Positions 1-8,846 of a DNA stretch of 64,000 bases are shown here, piece after piece. Positions within the stretch are counted from its first letter, which is position 1. Each line of letters opens with the position of its first letter. Made by a program: the position numbers and the translations under genes. The notes below the pieces were generated by a model, which was not told the origin of the DNA, did no database searches, and saw only the letters and a list, made by a program, of their open reading frames with translations. The stretch is from Paraburkholderia sp. BL10I2N1 (GTDB taxonomy: Bacteria; Pseudomonadota; Gammaproteobacteria; Burkholderiales; Burkholderiaceae): contig NZ_SNWA01000001.1 of NCBI RefSeq assembly GCF_004361815.1, forward strand, positions 3,844,001-3,908,000. Direction: 5' to 3'.

Positions 1-205
1 AAGGCGTAAGCTCGATCCAGGCGAGTGAAAACAGGCGCGGCGTTGATGTTGATCACCGGCTCCGTGTCTGAAAGCAGCCTGTCGCGGCGACGCAACACAA
101 AGAGCTGCGCAAGACGGCGGCGGAAACACGCGAATCGCGTATCCGCGACGCAGACCTGCATCGTTTGAAACGCGCGCGCAGGTAATGCTTAACGGGAGTT
201 TGACA

Positions 206-469
206 ATGGTTACCGCAGCGGTTGTTGTATTTATCGTAAAGTTCTGGCCCGCGATCATCGGCGTGATCGGTCTCTCGGGTGCGGCCCTGTTTGGCTGGCT
301 TAAGACGAAGCCCTCTCATCGGCCCGATTTGCAGACATTCGAGGCCACCCTCCTTGCCCCGAAGCCAGGCATCGACTTGCGCGATGCCGCATCGCAGGCG
401 AAATCCGGGAAGACTCAGCCGCGGAGCCCGAGGAAGAGGGAAATAAACGAGGGTGCGGGTCGGCTTTGA
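206..469 (+). CDS. Small single-span membrane protein, function unknown
   Basis: Reads as an 87-residue protein with one hydrophobic segment near the N terminus (about residues 2-29), then a charged, Pro/Lys/Arg-rich tail. The start is taken at 206 because a GGGAG-like ribosome site lies just upstream; an ATG at 185 is also in frame. I do not recognise a family. The hydrophobic segment followed by a basic tail suggests an inner-membrane protein with a cytoplasmic tail, but nothing nearby points to a role. Confidence 0.4.
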   Translation: MVTAAVVVFIVKFWPAIIGVIGLSGAALFGWLKTKPSHRPDLQTFEATLLAPKPGIDLRDAASQAKSGKTQPRSPRKREINEGAGRL

Positions 470-631
470 TACGTTTGACAGCCTGTCACCTTCGGACAGA
501 CTGCCGGTTACCTGTCAAAACCGGCCGCGATGCGTCGCAGCCGTGCCCGCTGCCGCGATTGTCGCTTTGAGCTTTCTCATCGGTCTTGCGGATCACCATC
601 CGCCGCGCAGCCTGTCTCGGCCCAGCGACGA

Positions 632-1093
632 TCAGGCCTGCTTCTCCGCCGCCTCCGGCTTCGGCGCCCTCGCTGCGCGAGCCGCCTTCAGTCGCAGCGC
701 ACGCGTCGCATCGGGCGCCAATACGTTGCCCGCTTCGCCGCCCGTGAGGTCGACTCGTGCAGCCCCTTCGACGAGGCATGCCCAGTAGCGGCTTCCGCGG
801 CACCATGTCCTGAGCGCATCGCGCAATTCCGCCTCGCTTAACGCGAGTTCCTGCGCGTGCTTCATCAGGTCTTCGAAAATACCGATCTTGAGCGGCACCT
901 TGGGCGCCGGATTCTTCGGAAATGCCTGCGGGAATCGCTTTTGAAGCTTCGCGATCGTCAGCACCACCGGGTCGACCGGCTTCGACCGCGCCTCGGGCGC
1001 AGCCCGGCGTGCGCGAGGCGCCTTAACCGCCGGCTTGGGGTCGGTTTTTTTCGCGAGTTGATCTCTCAATGCGGCAAGTTGTTCGAAGCCCAT
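632..1093 (-). CDS. ProQ/FinO-family RNA chaperone
   Basis: About 153 residues. A short N-terminal segment (MGFEQLAALRDQLAKK) and a basic Ala/Pro/Arg linker precede a ProQ/FinO core at about residues 45-125, with recognisable pieces such as LQKRFPQAF, PLKIGIFEDL, LRTWCRGSRYWACL and a basic C-terminal tail. Family members bind structured RNA and small RNAs and act post-transcriptionally. The frame stays open upstream to 1318, but the start at 1093 fits the family N terminus and the upstream residues look non-coding. It lies alone, with no operon partner visible. Confidence 0.82.
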   Translation of the reverse strand: MGFEQLAALRDQLAKKTDPKPAVKAPRARRAAPEARSKPVDPVVLTIAKLQKRFPQAFPKNPAPKVPLKIGIFEDLMKHAQELALSEAELRDALRTWCRGSRYWACLVEGAARVDLTGGEAGNVLAPDATRALRLKAARAARAPKPEAAEKQA

Positions 1094-1659
1094 AGCACAC
1101 AGCCAATGACAAAAGAGGATCGATTGTATCAGTCTGCGTGCATTTTCCCGCGTCTTCCCTCGAGGCGCAGCAACGCTGCGCGTCAAAACGGCCCTCCCCG
1201 TTCGGCGGGATAGAGCGTCACAAAATCGTCGCATTCGAACTGGCGACGCATCCTCCGTTCGCAGCGCGAGACGCTTCGGCCAGCTATCCCGGTGATCGGG
1301 CGCCAATACCGGTTGCAATGTTCAGCAAAACGGCGGCATAAAGAGGTCTGCTGGGCGCTTACTCGCGCATCGAAATAGTTTTGAATTTCGACTCGATTGA
1401 TCGAATTGTTGACTAAGTTATACGAAATATTGTTCACGACGTCGATGCGACGGACTGGGTTCCTGAATGAGGTCGTCGGTAGGCGTGACGGTTGAAACGA
1501 AATGAAATTTTTGTCGCAACGAGGCTTGGGCGTTACCTGGCACGAACATCTTGCAAATTCGTTCAGGATGCACTTCAGTGAAGGTACGCAAATTTTCTGG
1601 CTTCGAGCACGGCTAGCTGGGACACCTAAGACCAACAAACAATTTCAAGGTCAGGCACC
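1094..1659. other. Intergenic stretch without a supported gene
   Basis: Open frames here are short and read as low-quality translations. The part around 1370-1440 is clearly AT-richer than its surroundings and could hold promoter elements for the flanking genes, but I see no clear operator, repeat or RNA gene. Confidence 0.5.
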
Positions 1660-2067
1660 ATGACCTCATCGTCGGAACAAAGGCTTTCCCCTGGGACGCT
1701 CATTTCGCTCATCCCGCTCGTTGTCGGCTCAATCGCCGGCGCCGGCATTGTTCCACGTGCCTCCGCATTCGGACGCGCGACCGATGGCCTGGGCGCGCTG
1801 GTTGGCTGGATGATCGCCAGTGTGGCGATTTCGATGCTGGCGTTCGTCTTTCTGAGACTCGCTCGACTCAAACCCGAACTCGACATCGGTGTCCACGCGC
1901 ATGAAAAGGATCGTTTCGGAGACGAACCTGACTTCACCGCGGCGCAGGGCTTCCGGGCTGGAAGCTGCGTTTGCAACGTCTCCTGCCGGCTATTCATCAC
2001 ATCGACGCTGGACCCGTTCTCCCTGGGCTTCGGCAATGACAGTACGGTCACACCCCGCGCGGCGTGA
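1660..2067 (+). pseudogene. Truncated APC-family amino-acid permease (N-terminal remnant)
   Basis: The 135-residue frame aligns along its whole length with the first 130 or so residues of the intact permease at 5105-6535. Shared pieces include LVVGSIAGAGI against LVVGSMVGSGI, FGRATDGLGALVGWMIA against FARATGGFGALIAWLIA, and LDIGVHAHEKDRFGDE against LDAGIYSYAKAGFGEY. It stops where the intact protein continues with ten or more further membrane segments. It lacks the transport core and cannot be functional, so it is an eroded duplicate or a partial remnant from recombination. Confidence 0.82.
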
Positions 2068-2146
2068 TGCTTGCCGCGCGCCGCGCAAGAAGTCACTGTG
2101 CCCTGCCCGATGCATCTGACCTTTCACTGTATCTGGAGAAACAGCA

Positions 2147-2530
2147 ATGGATCGACGGACGCTCCTCTTCGCAATGACGCTGGTCGCCGCGGTATCGCTG
2201 GCACCGGCGCCCGCCGTCTTCGCTGAAAACGGGGAGCCGCCTCCCCTCCCTGCCAATCAGCCGGAGCCTGGTGCGCGGGAGCGAAGCCCACGTCGGCCGC
2301 CACCACTTAAGGGACAGGCCCAACCACCGCAGCCGCGGGTAGAAGCAGGCGCACAGCGCCCTTACTTCGTGTGGATTCCAGGTCGTTGGCAGTGGAGAGA
2401 CGGCAACTTCGAATGGATACCTGGGATCTGGAGCGAGGGTAGGCCAGGCTGGCGCTGGCGCCCGGGACGATGGACACCCGAACACGATGCCTGGGAATTC
2501 TCGGACGGCCGCTGGGTTCCGATTAACTAG
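2147..2530 (+). CDS. Secreted WXXGXW (YXWGXW-type) repeat protein
   Basis: 127 residues with an N-terminal signal peptide (about 1-26, ending near AVFA), a Pro/Arg-rich linker, and a C-terminal region of Trp-rich repeats: WIPGRWQW, WIPGIWSEG, WRPGRWTPEHDAWEFSDGRW. This matches the two-copy WXXGXW repeat family of exported proteins of unknown function in proteobacteria. A GGAGAA ribosome site lies upstream of the ATG. It stands alone between the permease remnant and the broken amidohydrolase. Confidence 0.8.
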   Translation: MDRRTLLFAMTLVAAVSLAPAPAVFAENGEPPPLPANQPEPGARERSPRRPPPLKGQAQPPQPRVEAGAQRPYFVWIPGRWQWRDGNFEWIPGIWSEGRPGWRWRPGRWTPEHDAWEFSDGRWVPIN

Positions 2531-2707
2531 CGTGCCTGTCCGTGACCAGCATCGGTTCATCGCATATCTGCGCCGGCATGGTCCGGTGATGCGCTGACGT
2601 GTTGCCGCGCAGTGACGCGACAATCAACGCGGCGACGGCACATCAAGGCCGCGCGAGCGCAAACGCGCCCCACTCAATCGCTTCGATGAACGAGAAAGAG
2701 GTCATTC

Positions 2708-4176
2708 ATGTTCCCTCGCAAACCGGGCAATAAGGAAGCATCCGGCCATCCGTTCGCCTGCTTCTGCCAGAAGTCCGAGATCGAGTTTCTGAACAACCGG
2801 ATCAGCGCGGATCTCTCGCGACGGGGCTTCGTTGCGGGCATGGCTGCCTCCATGTTGATGCTTGTCCTCCCGAAGCTCGCCAGCGCGCAGACGGCGCCCC
2901 CGCCCGTCAATCCCACACGCCCTGTCCTCTTCACGAACTTCCGGCTGTTCGACGGAATATCCGGCACGTTGCGCGACGGACTCTATCTGCTCGTGGATGG
3001 CAATCGCATCCACTCCCTGACGCACGGCAAACCTGCCGTGCCCGACGGCACGCAGGTGATCGACTTCGGCGGCCGCGTGCTGATGCCCGGTCTCATCGAC
3101 ATGCACTGGCATTCGATCATCGCAGCGCTCCCGATCCAGGTCGCGCTGAGCGCCGACGTGGGCTACCTCCATCTGGCCGCAAGCGCGGAGGCCGAGCGTA
3201 CATTGATGCGCGGCTTCACCACGGTGCGCGATGCGGGCGGCCCTGCCTTCGCGCTGAAACAGGCAATCGACGAGGGACTCATATCGGGTCCGCGCATTTA
3301 TCCTTCAGGCGCGATGATCACCACCTCGGGCGCTCATGGCGATTTTCGCGCGCTGTCGGATCTGCCGAGATCCGGCGGCAGGATCACCAGTTCGGAGCAA
3401 ACGGGCGGCAGCATCATTGCCGACAACGCGGATGAAGTCCGCCTGCGCGTGCGTGAACAGTTCATGCAGGGCGCGTCGCAGATCAAGATCGTGGGCAGCG
3501 GCGGCGTTTCCACCCCTCGCAGTCCGCTGGACATGCTCACGTTCACCGAGCCCCAGTTGCGCGCAGCGGTGGAAACCGCCGAGGACTGGGACAGTTAGCT
3601 CCTGGTACACGCCTATCCGCCGCATGCCATCCAGCGATCGATCGCGGCGGGCGTCAAGTGCATCGAACACGGCCATCCTGATGGACGATGCAACGGCCAG
3701 CCTGATGGCGAAGAACGGCACATGGTTGAGCATTCAGCCGTTCTTGGGCGAGGAGGACTCCGTTCCGCTGACCGGTCCCACCCGGGACAAGATGCTCCAG
3801 GTTATCGCGGGTACAAACAACGCATACACGCTCGCAAAAAAAACACGGGATCAAGACGGCGTTCGGCTCGGACCTGCTGTTTTCGCCCGTGCTCGCCAGG
3901 CGCCAGGGCACCATGTTGACGCACCTGGTCCGCTGGTACACAGCAGCCGAAACGTTGAAGATGACCACGGCGGCCAATGGCCAGCTGCTCGTGCTGTCCG
4001 GACCACGCAATCCCTATCCCGGCAAGTTAGGGGTGGTGGAAGAAGGAGCGCTTGCCGATCTGTTGCTCGTCGATGGCAATCACGTTGAGAACATCGCGCT
4101 CGTCGCCGACCCGGAGAAGAACTTTCTCGTCATCATGAAGGACGGGAAGATCTACAAGAATGCACTCAGCGCGTAA
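2708..4176 (+). pseudogene. Exported metal-dependent amidohydrolase, disrupted by a stop and two frameshifts
   Basis: Would encode an imidazolonepropionase/prolidase-like amidohydrolase. The N-terminal 296 residues carry a twin-arginine-like signal (SRRGFVAGMA, about 38-47), the metal motif GLIDMHWHS (about 128-136), VRDAGG and a candidate metal-bridging lysine in KIVGSGG. An in-frame TAG at 3596-3598 interrupts it just before LLVHAYPPHAIQRSIAAG. The frame then shifts near 3675 (IEHGH to LMDDATASL), and again at the A8 run 3836-3843 (TLAKK to GIKTAFGSDLLFSP). The C-terminal part in the third frame ends at 4176. The metal-binding His and Asp motifs survive across frames, so decay is recent or some of the lesions are sequencing errors. 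Confidence 0.85.
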
Positions 4177-4393
4177 GGCCCGGTGATCATGATCGTGATG
4201 GATCACTGCAGCCTTGACATGGGTCGCGTTGCCGGACAGGTGTCACCGTGTCCCGACGGGAGGTCTCAGCGCCATTCCGAAACGATTCGAGAGAGTTGGA
4301 GTGGGTGACGCCCGTTCCTGCATCGCACACGATAAGCGGACACAAGAAAGCCGCCACGTGGTTGGCGTCGGCGGCTCGCATGTCCGTACTACT

Positions 4394-4849
4394 TCAGTAC
4401 GGCATTGCCATATCGTTCGCCACCTGTGCCCTGTCACCCACACGCAGATTGCCGAGATCGCGTTGCGTCACTGTTGCGAGCCGCCCGTCGTCGAGCCTTA
4501 CGTTCACGCGGTAGATGGTCTCCGTACCGCTATTGGCCCGCCGTTCGAGCTGGTTGCCCGCCACACCGCCCGCGACGGCACCGCCGATAGTCGCAATCGT
4601 GCGGCCAGTACCGCCTCCGATCTGGTTGCCCAGCACACCGCCGGCCACGCCGCCGATCACTGTACCGAGCACACCGGAGCTGCCCGTCTGCTGCGTGACC
4701 GGTTCGATCGATTCGACGCGGCCGTAGAAGACGGACCCCACAGGCGCCTGCGAAACGCCAGGGGGAAGCGGTGCAGCAGGTGGCGGCGGTGCACATGCCG
4801 TCAATACGATCACACTCGCAACAACGCCGGACAGAGTCATGCCGTTCAT
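4394..4849 (-). CDS. Glycine-zipper outer-membrane lipoprotein (SlyB/Pcp-like)
   Basis: 151 residues. A signal peptide ends in a lipobox-like VLTAC (Cys about 19), followed by a Pro/Ala-rich linker. Two Gly-rich zipper stretches at about 60-100 follow (GVLGTVIGGVAGGVLGNQIG and ATIGGAVAGGVAGNQLE), then a small beta-rich tail (YRVNVRLDDGRLATVTQ). This is the arrangement of the glycine-zipper 2TM lipoproteins related to SlyB and Pcp, which sit in the outer membrane and respond to envelope stress or divalent cations. It has no operon partner and is convergent with the broken amidohydrolase. Confidence 0.85.
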   Translation of the reverse strand: MNGMTLSGVVASVIVLTACAPPPPAAPLPPGVSQAPVGSVFYGRVESIEPVTQQTGSSGVLGTVIGGVAGGVLGNQIGGGTGRTIATIGGAVAGGVAGNQLERRANSGTETIYRVNVRLDDGRLATVTQRDLGNLRVGDRAQVANDMAMPY

Positions 4850-5104
4850 CGAAGGTTCTCCTCACTGGAAACGAAAGCCCCCAGCACCATCATAAGAGAT
4901 GCACGGCAAATGGAAAGTTTCCGGGCATCCGGACGCAGCATCGCGATTTATCGTCAGCTTTCTTGCGGGATGCTGCAATCTGCGCGAGTATCAGGGCATT
5001 GGGTCTAGTGGCGTACCGCGGAGAAACGACCACCACCGATCGCGGCGAATGGACGGAGGAATGTTTGTAGATCCCGGATCGAAGACTTCAAGACGGAGCA
5101 TGCC

Positions 5105-6535
5105 GTGACAACGTCAAATACAGAAAAGCTTTCGTTGCGCGCGTTAATTGCGTTAGTCGTAGGTTCGATGGTCGGTTCGGGGATCTTCGCGCTCCCCGCT
5201 GCGTTTGCCCGTGCGACCGGCGGCTTCGGTGCGCTGATCGCGTGGCTCATCGCCGGCACCGGAATGCTGATGCTCGCGCTCGTGTTCCAGACGCTGTCGC
5301 GACGGCGCCCGGATCTCGATGCCGGCATCTACTCCTATGCGAAGGCCGGATTCGGAGAATATCTGGGCTTCAATTCCGCGTTCGGATACTGGGCCGGCTG
5401 CTGTCTTGCCGATGTCGCGTGCCTGATCCTGATCAAGTCGACGCTGGGCGCCTTTTTTCCCGTGTTCGGCGACGGCACAACCCCCGTCGCGCTCGTCAGT
5501 GCATCGATTCTGCTCTGGGCAGTGCACTGGCTGATACTGCGTGGCGTCCGTGAAGCTGCCTTCCTGAACACGGTCGCGACGATTGCGAAAATCGTCCCGA
5601 TCTCCCTCTTCATCGTCTTTGTCCTGTTCGGCTTCAAGGCCGATGTCTTCGCGCTGAACTTCTGGGGCGGCGAAGGCCACGAGCTGGGCTCTCTCTTTCA
5701 CCAGGTGCGCAGCACGATGCTCGTCACCGTGTTCGTCTTTGTCGGCATCGAAGGCGCAAGCGTGTACTCGCGCTATGCAAAGAATCGCAACGATGTCGGC
5801 ATCGCCACCGTGCTCGGCTTCATTGGGGTTCTCTGTTTCCTCGTCCTGGTCACGATGCTGTCCTACGGCGTGCTGCTGCGGCCTGAACTCGGAGGGATCC
5901 GCAATCCGTCGATGGCTGGCGTGCTCGAAGCGGTCGTCGGTCCATGGGGCGCGGTGTTCATCAGCGTCGGCCTGCTGATATCCGTTCTGGGCAACTATCT
6001 GTCATGGTCGCTGCTTGCGGCGGAAATCCTGTTCGCCGCCGCGAAGAATGGCACCATGCCGGCATTTCTCGCCCGGGAAAACAGGAACAAGGCGCCACTT
6101 GCAGCGCTGGTGGTCTCCAATCTGCTGATCCAGATCTTCCTCATCGTCAGCCCCTTCGCGGAGTACGCGTTCCTGCTGGCGCTCAAGATGACCAGTGCGA
6201 TGACGCTTGTGCCATACCTTCTGGTCGCCGCTTACGGAACGAAGCTCGCCTTGAGCGGCAAGACCTACGAGACCGATTCACATGAGCGCACGCTGGACCT
6301 CATATGCGGCGCGATCGCGACGCTCTACGCGGCCGGAATGATCTGGGCGGGCGGCATGAAATTCCTGCTGCTGTCGGCGATTGTGTATGCCCCGGGCTCC
6401 CTGCTGTTCTTCCTTGCGCGACGCGAACAAGGGAAGCCGTTATTCAACCTCGGGGAATGGCTGCTCTTCATTGTGCTTGTGATCGCAGCCTTCGGCGGCG
6501 CTTATGGTCTGGCTGCTGGTACCGTCACGATTTGA
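5105..6535 (+). CDS. APC-family basic amino-acid/polyamine antiporter
   Basis: 476 residues with 12-13 hydrophobic segments. The N terminus has the APC signature in TM1 (LVVGSMVGSGIFALP), and the protein resembles ArcD/LysP-type arginine:ornithine or lysine exchangers (APA family). The start is GTG at 5105, preceded by GGAGC. An N-terminal copy of the same gene lies 3 kb upstream as a remnant (1660-2067). The gene stands 88 bases before the hydrolase at 6624 and may be co-transcribed with it. The exact substrate cannot be read from sequence. Confidence 0.85.
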   Translation: MTTSNTEKLSLRALIALVVGSMVGSGIFALPAAFARATGGFGALIAWLIAGTGMLMLALVFQTLSRRRPDLDAGIYSYAKAGFGEYLGFNSAFGYWAGCCLADVACLILIKSTLGAFFPVFGDGTTPVALVSASILLWAVHWLILRGVREAAFLNTVATIAKIVPISLFIVFVLFGFKADVFALNFWGGEGHELGSLFHQVRSTMLVTVFVFVGIEGASVYSRYAKNRNDVGIATVLGFIGVLCFLVLVTMLSYGVLLRPELGGIRNPSMAGVLEAVVGPWGAVFISVGLLISVLGNYLSWSLLAAEILFAAAKNGTMPAFLARENRNKAPLAALVVSNLLIQIFLIVSPFAEYAFLLALKMTSAMTLVPYLLVAAYGTKLALSGKTYETDSHERTLDLICGAIATLYAAGMIWAGGMKFLLLSAIVYAPGSLLFFLARREQGKPLFNLGEWLLFIVLVIAAFGGAYGLAAGTVTI

Positions 6536-6623
6536 TTCGCTGGCGCCGCCTCGGCCGGCAGCTTTGCAAGAATAGACAATTAGAGAACCCTTCCCGCAGT
6601 GCAACCGCAATGAGAGGGCATGA

Positions 6624-8189
6624 ATGCGACGCACGACACTCAAGGTGGCAAAGATAAGCGGGCTGATCGTTGTCCTGCTGGTGATATTCGCGCTAGGTTT
6701 TCGCGCGTGGCATTCGCAGCGAGGGCCGGGCCTCTCGGTCTGGCATACCTACGTGCCGCGCGAAATGACGATCAAGGAAATGGACGCCGGCGACTGGAAC
6801 GGCTACATGGCCGCGGAGAACCGCATATTCAACGACGTTCACACGAACGTCGTCGAAAAGCTGGACGCGGCCTCGCGCGTGCCGACAAACCGGTACTACG
6901 AGGGCTCGCCTATCTATCCGGAGCACTTTGACCAGAACTGGAACCGGTCATACGTTCTCGAACCGTCCGGCACGCCAGTCGGTGCAGTGGTGCTGCTGCA
7001 CGGCCTCACCGATTCGCCCTACAGTCTGCGCCACATCGCGCGCCGCTACCGGGATCATGGCTTTGTCGCCATCGGCATCCGCCTTCCGGGACACGGCACG
7101 GTTCCTGCAGCCCTGACTCAGATCGAATGGCGCGACTGGGCTGCGGCGACGCGGCTCGCTGTGCGCGAAGCACGCCGGCGCGTCGGTCCTGACAAGCCGC
7201 TGGAGCTGGTCGGATTCTCGAATGGCGCGGCGCTCGCGCTGCAATATGCACTGGACGCGATCGAGGATAAATCCCTCACGCGCCCCACCCGCCTCGTGCT
7301 GATCTCACCAATGATCGGCGTCACCCGTTACGCCCGCTTCGCGGGGCTTGCCGGCCTTCCGTCGGTCTTCCCCGCGTTCGCCAAGGCTGCCTGGCTCGGG
7401 GTGGTGCCCGAGTTCAATCCCTTTAAATACAATTCGTTTCCGGTCAACGGCGCACGCCAGTCCTACCTGCTGACGCACGTCCTTCAGGAACAGATTTTGA
7501 GGCTGCAGCGTGAGAACCGCCTCGTCGAATTGCCGCCTGTGCTGACGTTCCAGTCAGTAACCGACTTCACTGTCAGCGCGCCCGCAGTGATGTCGGCGCT
7601 CTACGACCGGCTTCCCGAGAACGGCAGTGAGATCGTACTGTTCGACATCAACCGCAGCGTGAGATTCCGCACTTTTCTGCGCGCGGCGTCGTACGGCGCG
7701 CTCGGCCGTCTTCTACGCATAGGGCCACAGAACTACCGCACGACCATCATCGCCAACGCGAGCCCTGACTCGGGCAAAACCGTCGTGCGAACCATCGACG
7801 CCGGCGAAACGGAAGAGCACGTACAGCCGTTGGGAGTCGACTATCCATCGGATATCTTTTCCTTGTCGCACGTCGCCATTCCATTCCCGGTGACCGATCC
7901 GCTTTATGGCTCACAGCCCGGAACAGATGAGAATTTCAATGCAAATTTCGGCACGCTGAATCCGCGCGGGGAACGCGGCACGTTGATCCTCACGCTCGAC
8001 TCCATGTTCCGGATCGCATCGAACCCTTTCTTTTCGTTCGTCGCGCGGCGCATCGACGAGGGTGCGGGCAAGATGCCGGGACCGGTAATCAAGGCGCCTG
8101 AACGATCGCATGAAACCGCATCAGGAACGACGGACGAAGCGGCCGACGCATTGCAGGACGTCGAACTGGATGAGTCGTATGGTCCGTAA
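6624..8189 (+). CDS. Membrane-anchored alpha/beta hydrolase (serine esterase/lysophospholipase type)
   Basis: 521 residues. An N-terminal membrane anchor (about 10-28) is followed by an alpha/beta-hydrolase fold starting near residue 115: oxyanion region VVLLHGLTDSPYSL, then LPGHG, and the nucleophile elbow GFSNG with Ser near residue 198. A Ser/Thr/Glu-rich tail ends the protein. Probably an envelope carboxylesterase or lysophospholipase; the substrate is unknown. It is longer than typical monoglyceride-lipase-like enzymes because of an extended N-terminal region and an insert before the tail. Confidence 0.8.
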   Translation: MRRTTLKVAKISGLIVVLLVIFALGFRAWHSQRGPGLSVWHTYVPREMTIKEMDAGDWNGYMAAENRIFNDVHTNVVEKLDAASRVPTNRYYEGSPIYPEHFDQNWNRSYVLEPSGTPVGAVVLLHGLTDSPYSLRHIARRYRDHGFVAIGIRLPGHGTVPAALTQIEWRDWAAATRLAVREARRRVGPDKPLELVGFSNGAALALQYALDAIEDKSLTRPTRLVLISPMIGVTRYARFAGLAGLPSVFPAFAKAAWLGVVPEFNPFKYNSFPVNGARQSYLLTHVLQEQILRLQRENRLVELPPVLTFQSVTDFTVSAPAVMSALYDRLPENGSEIVLFDINRSVRFRTFLRAASYGALGRLLRIGPQNYRTTIIANASPDSGKTVVRTIDAGETEEHVQPLGVDYPSDIFSLSHVAIPFPVTDPLYGSQPGTDENFNANFGTLNPRGERGTLILTLDSMFRIASNPFFSFVARRIDEGAGKMPGPVIKAPERSHETASGTTDEAADALQDVELDESYGP

Positions 8190-8617
8190 GAACCTGTTGC
8201 TGCTCGAGATGATTGACCGGAGTACCTTTCTGTCCGGGTCGATTAATATGGATAACGTAATGCGCTCGAGCCGCACCGGCCGCGTGCGCCACCGGACGAT
8301 GTGCGACACGGTGGGCGGCGACCGGTGGCCGCCGACTCCGCGGCGACGCAGACCCTTCGTTGCGGCATCGGTATTCTTCCTCATGGTGTCTGCCATTTGT
8401 CATTTCCCTTTGCATCCACAACAAGGTTCTCGCTTTCCGTACCGAAGCCTGTGTTGAGTTCATGCCACCTCTACGCCGGCTGCCATCAGGTCCGTAAGCA
8501 GGTCTCGTCCTGACTGATCCTGGAGCGACGAAACGACTTCAGTTTTGACAGCGCTCTTAGCTCCTTCCTTATTGTCTCACCCTGACAGCACAGCCGGTTA
8601 CCGTCTTGTCACCTCCG
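8190..8617. other. Intergenic stretch between convergent genes, no gene seen
   Basis: Separates the rightward hydrolase from the leftward catabolic operon. Frames across it are short and unconvincing, and no clear hairpin with a T tract could be picked out by eye. Confidence 0.4.
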
Positions 8618-8839
8618 TCACCGGCAACAAAGACACTCCGCCCGGTGGCTTGCCAGATACGTTCCTTCATCGGTAACCGCCTGATCGTCCGCATACCGGA
8701 GCAGTATGGGCAAACCATTCCGAATCCGCGACGCGGCCATGCCGCACCGTGGACAGTCCGCCGGCAGATCGCGTGCGGCGACGCTGCGCATCTGATCGAA
8801 CGCGCCGCACGCGTCGCAACGATATTCGTAGATCGGCAT
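8618..8839 (-). CDS. FmdB-type zinc-ribbon protein
   Basis: 73 residues starting MPIYEYRCDACGAFDQ, the diagnostic opening of the FmdB/CxxC_CXXC zinc-ribbon family, followed by CPRCG, so two CxxC pairs can bind one zinc. The C terminus has an extra Cys cluster (ECLCCR). It lies 7 bases downstream of the hydantoinase gene and closes the leftward operon. FmdB was named for its link to formamidase and amidase operons; here it accompanies another amide hydrolase, so a role as a small regulator or maturation factor of that enzyme is plausible but unproven. An upstream in-frame ATG at 8881 is unlikely. Confidence 0.8.
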   Translation of the reverse strand: MPIYEYRCDACGAFDQMRSVAARDLPADCPRCGMAASRIRNGLPILLRYADDQAVTDEGTYLASHRAECLCCR

Positions 8840-8846
8840 GATGGTG

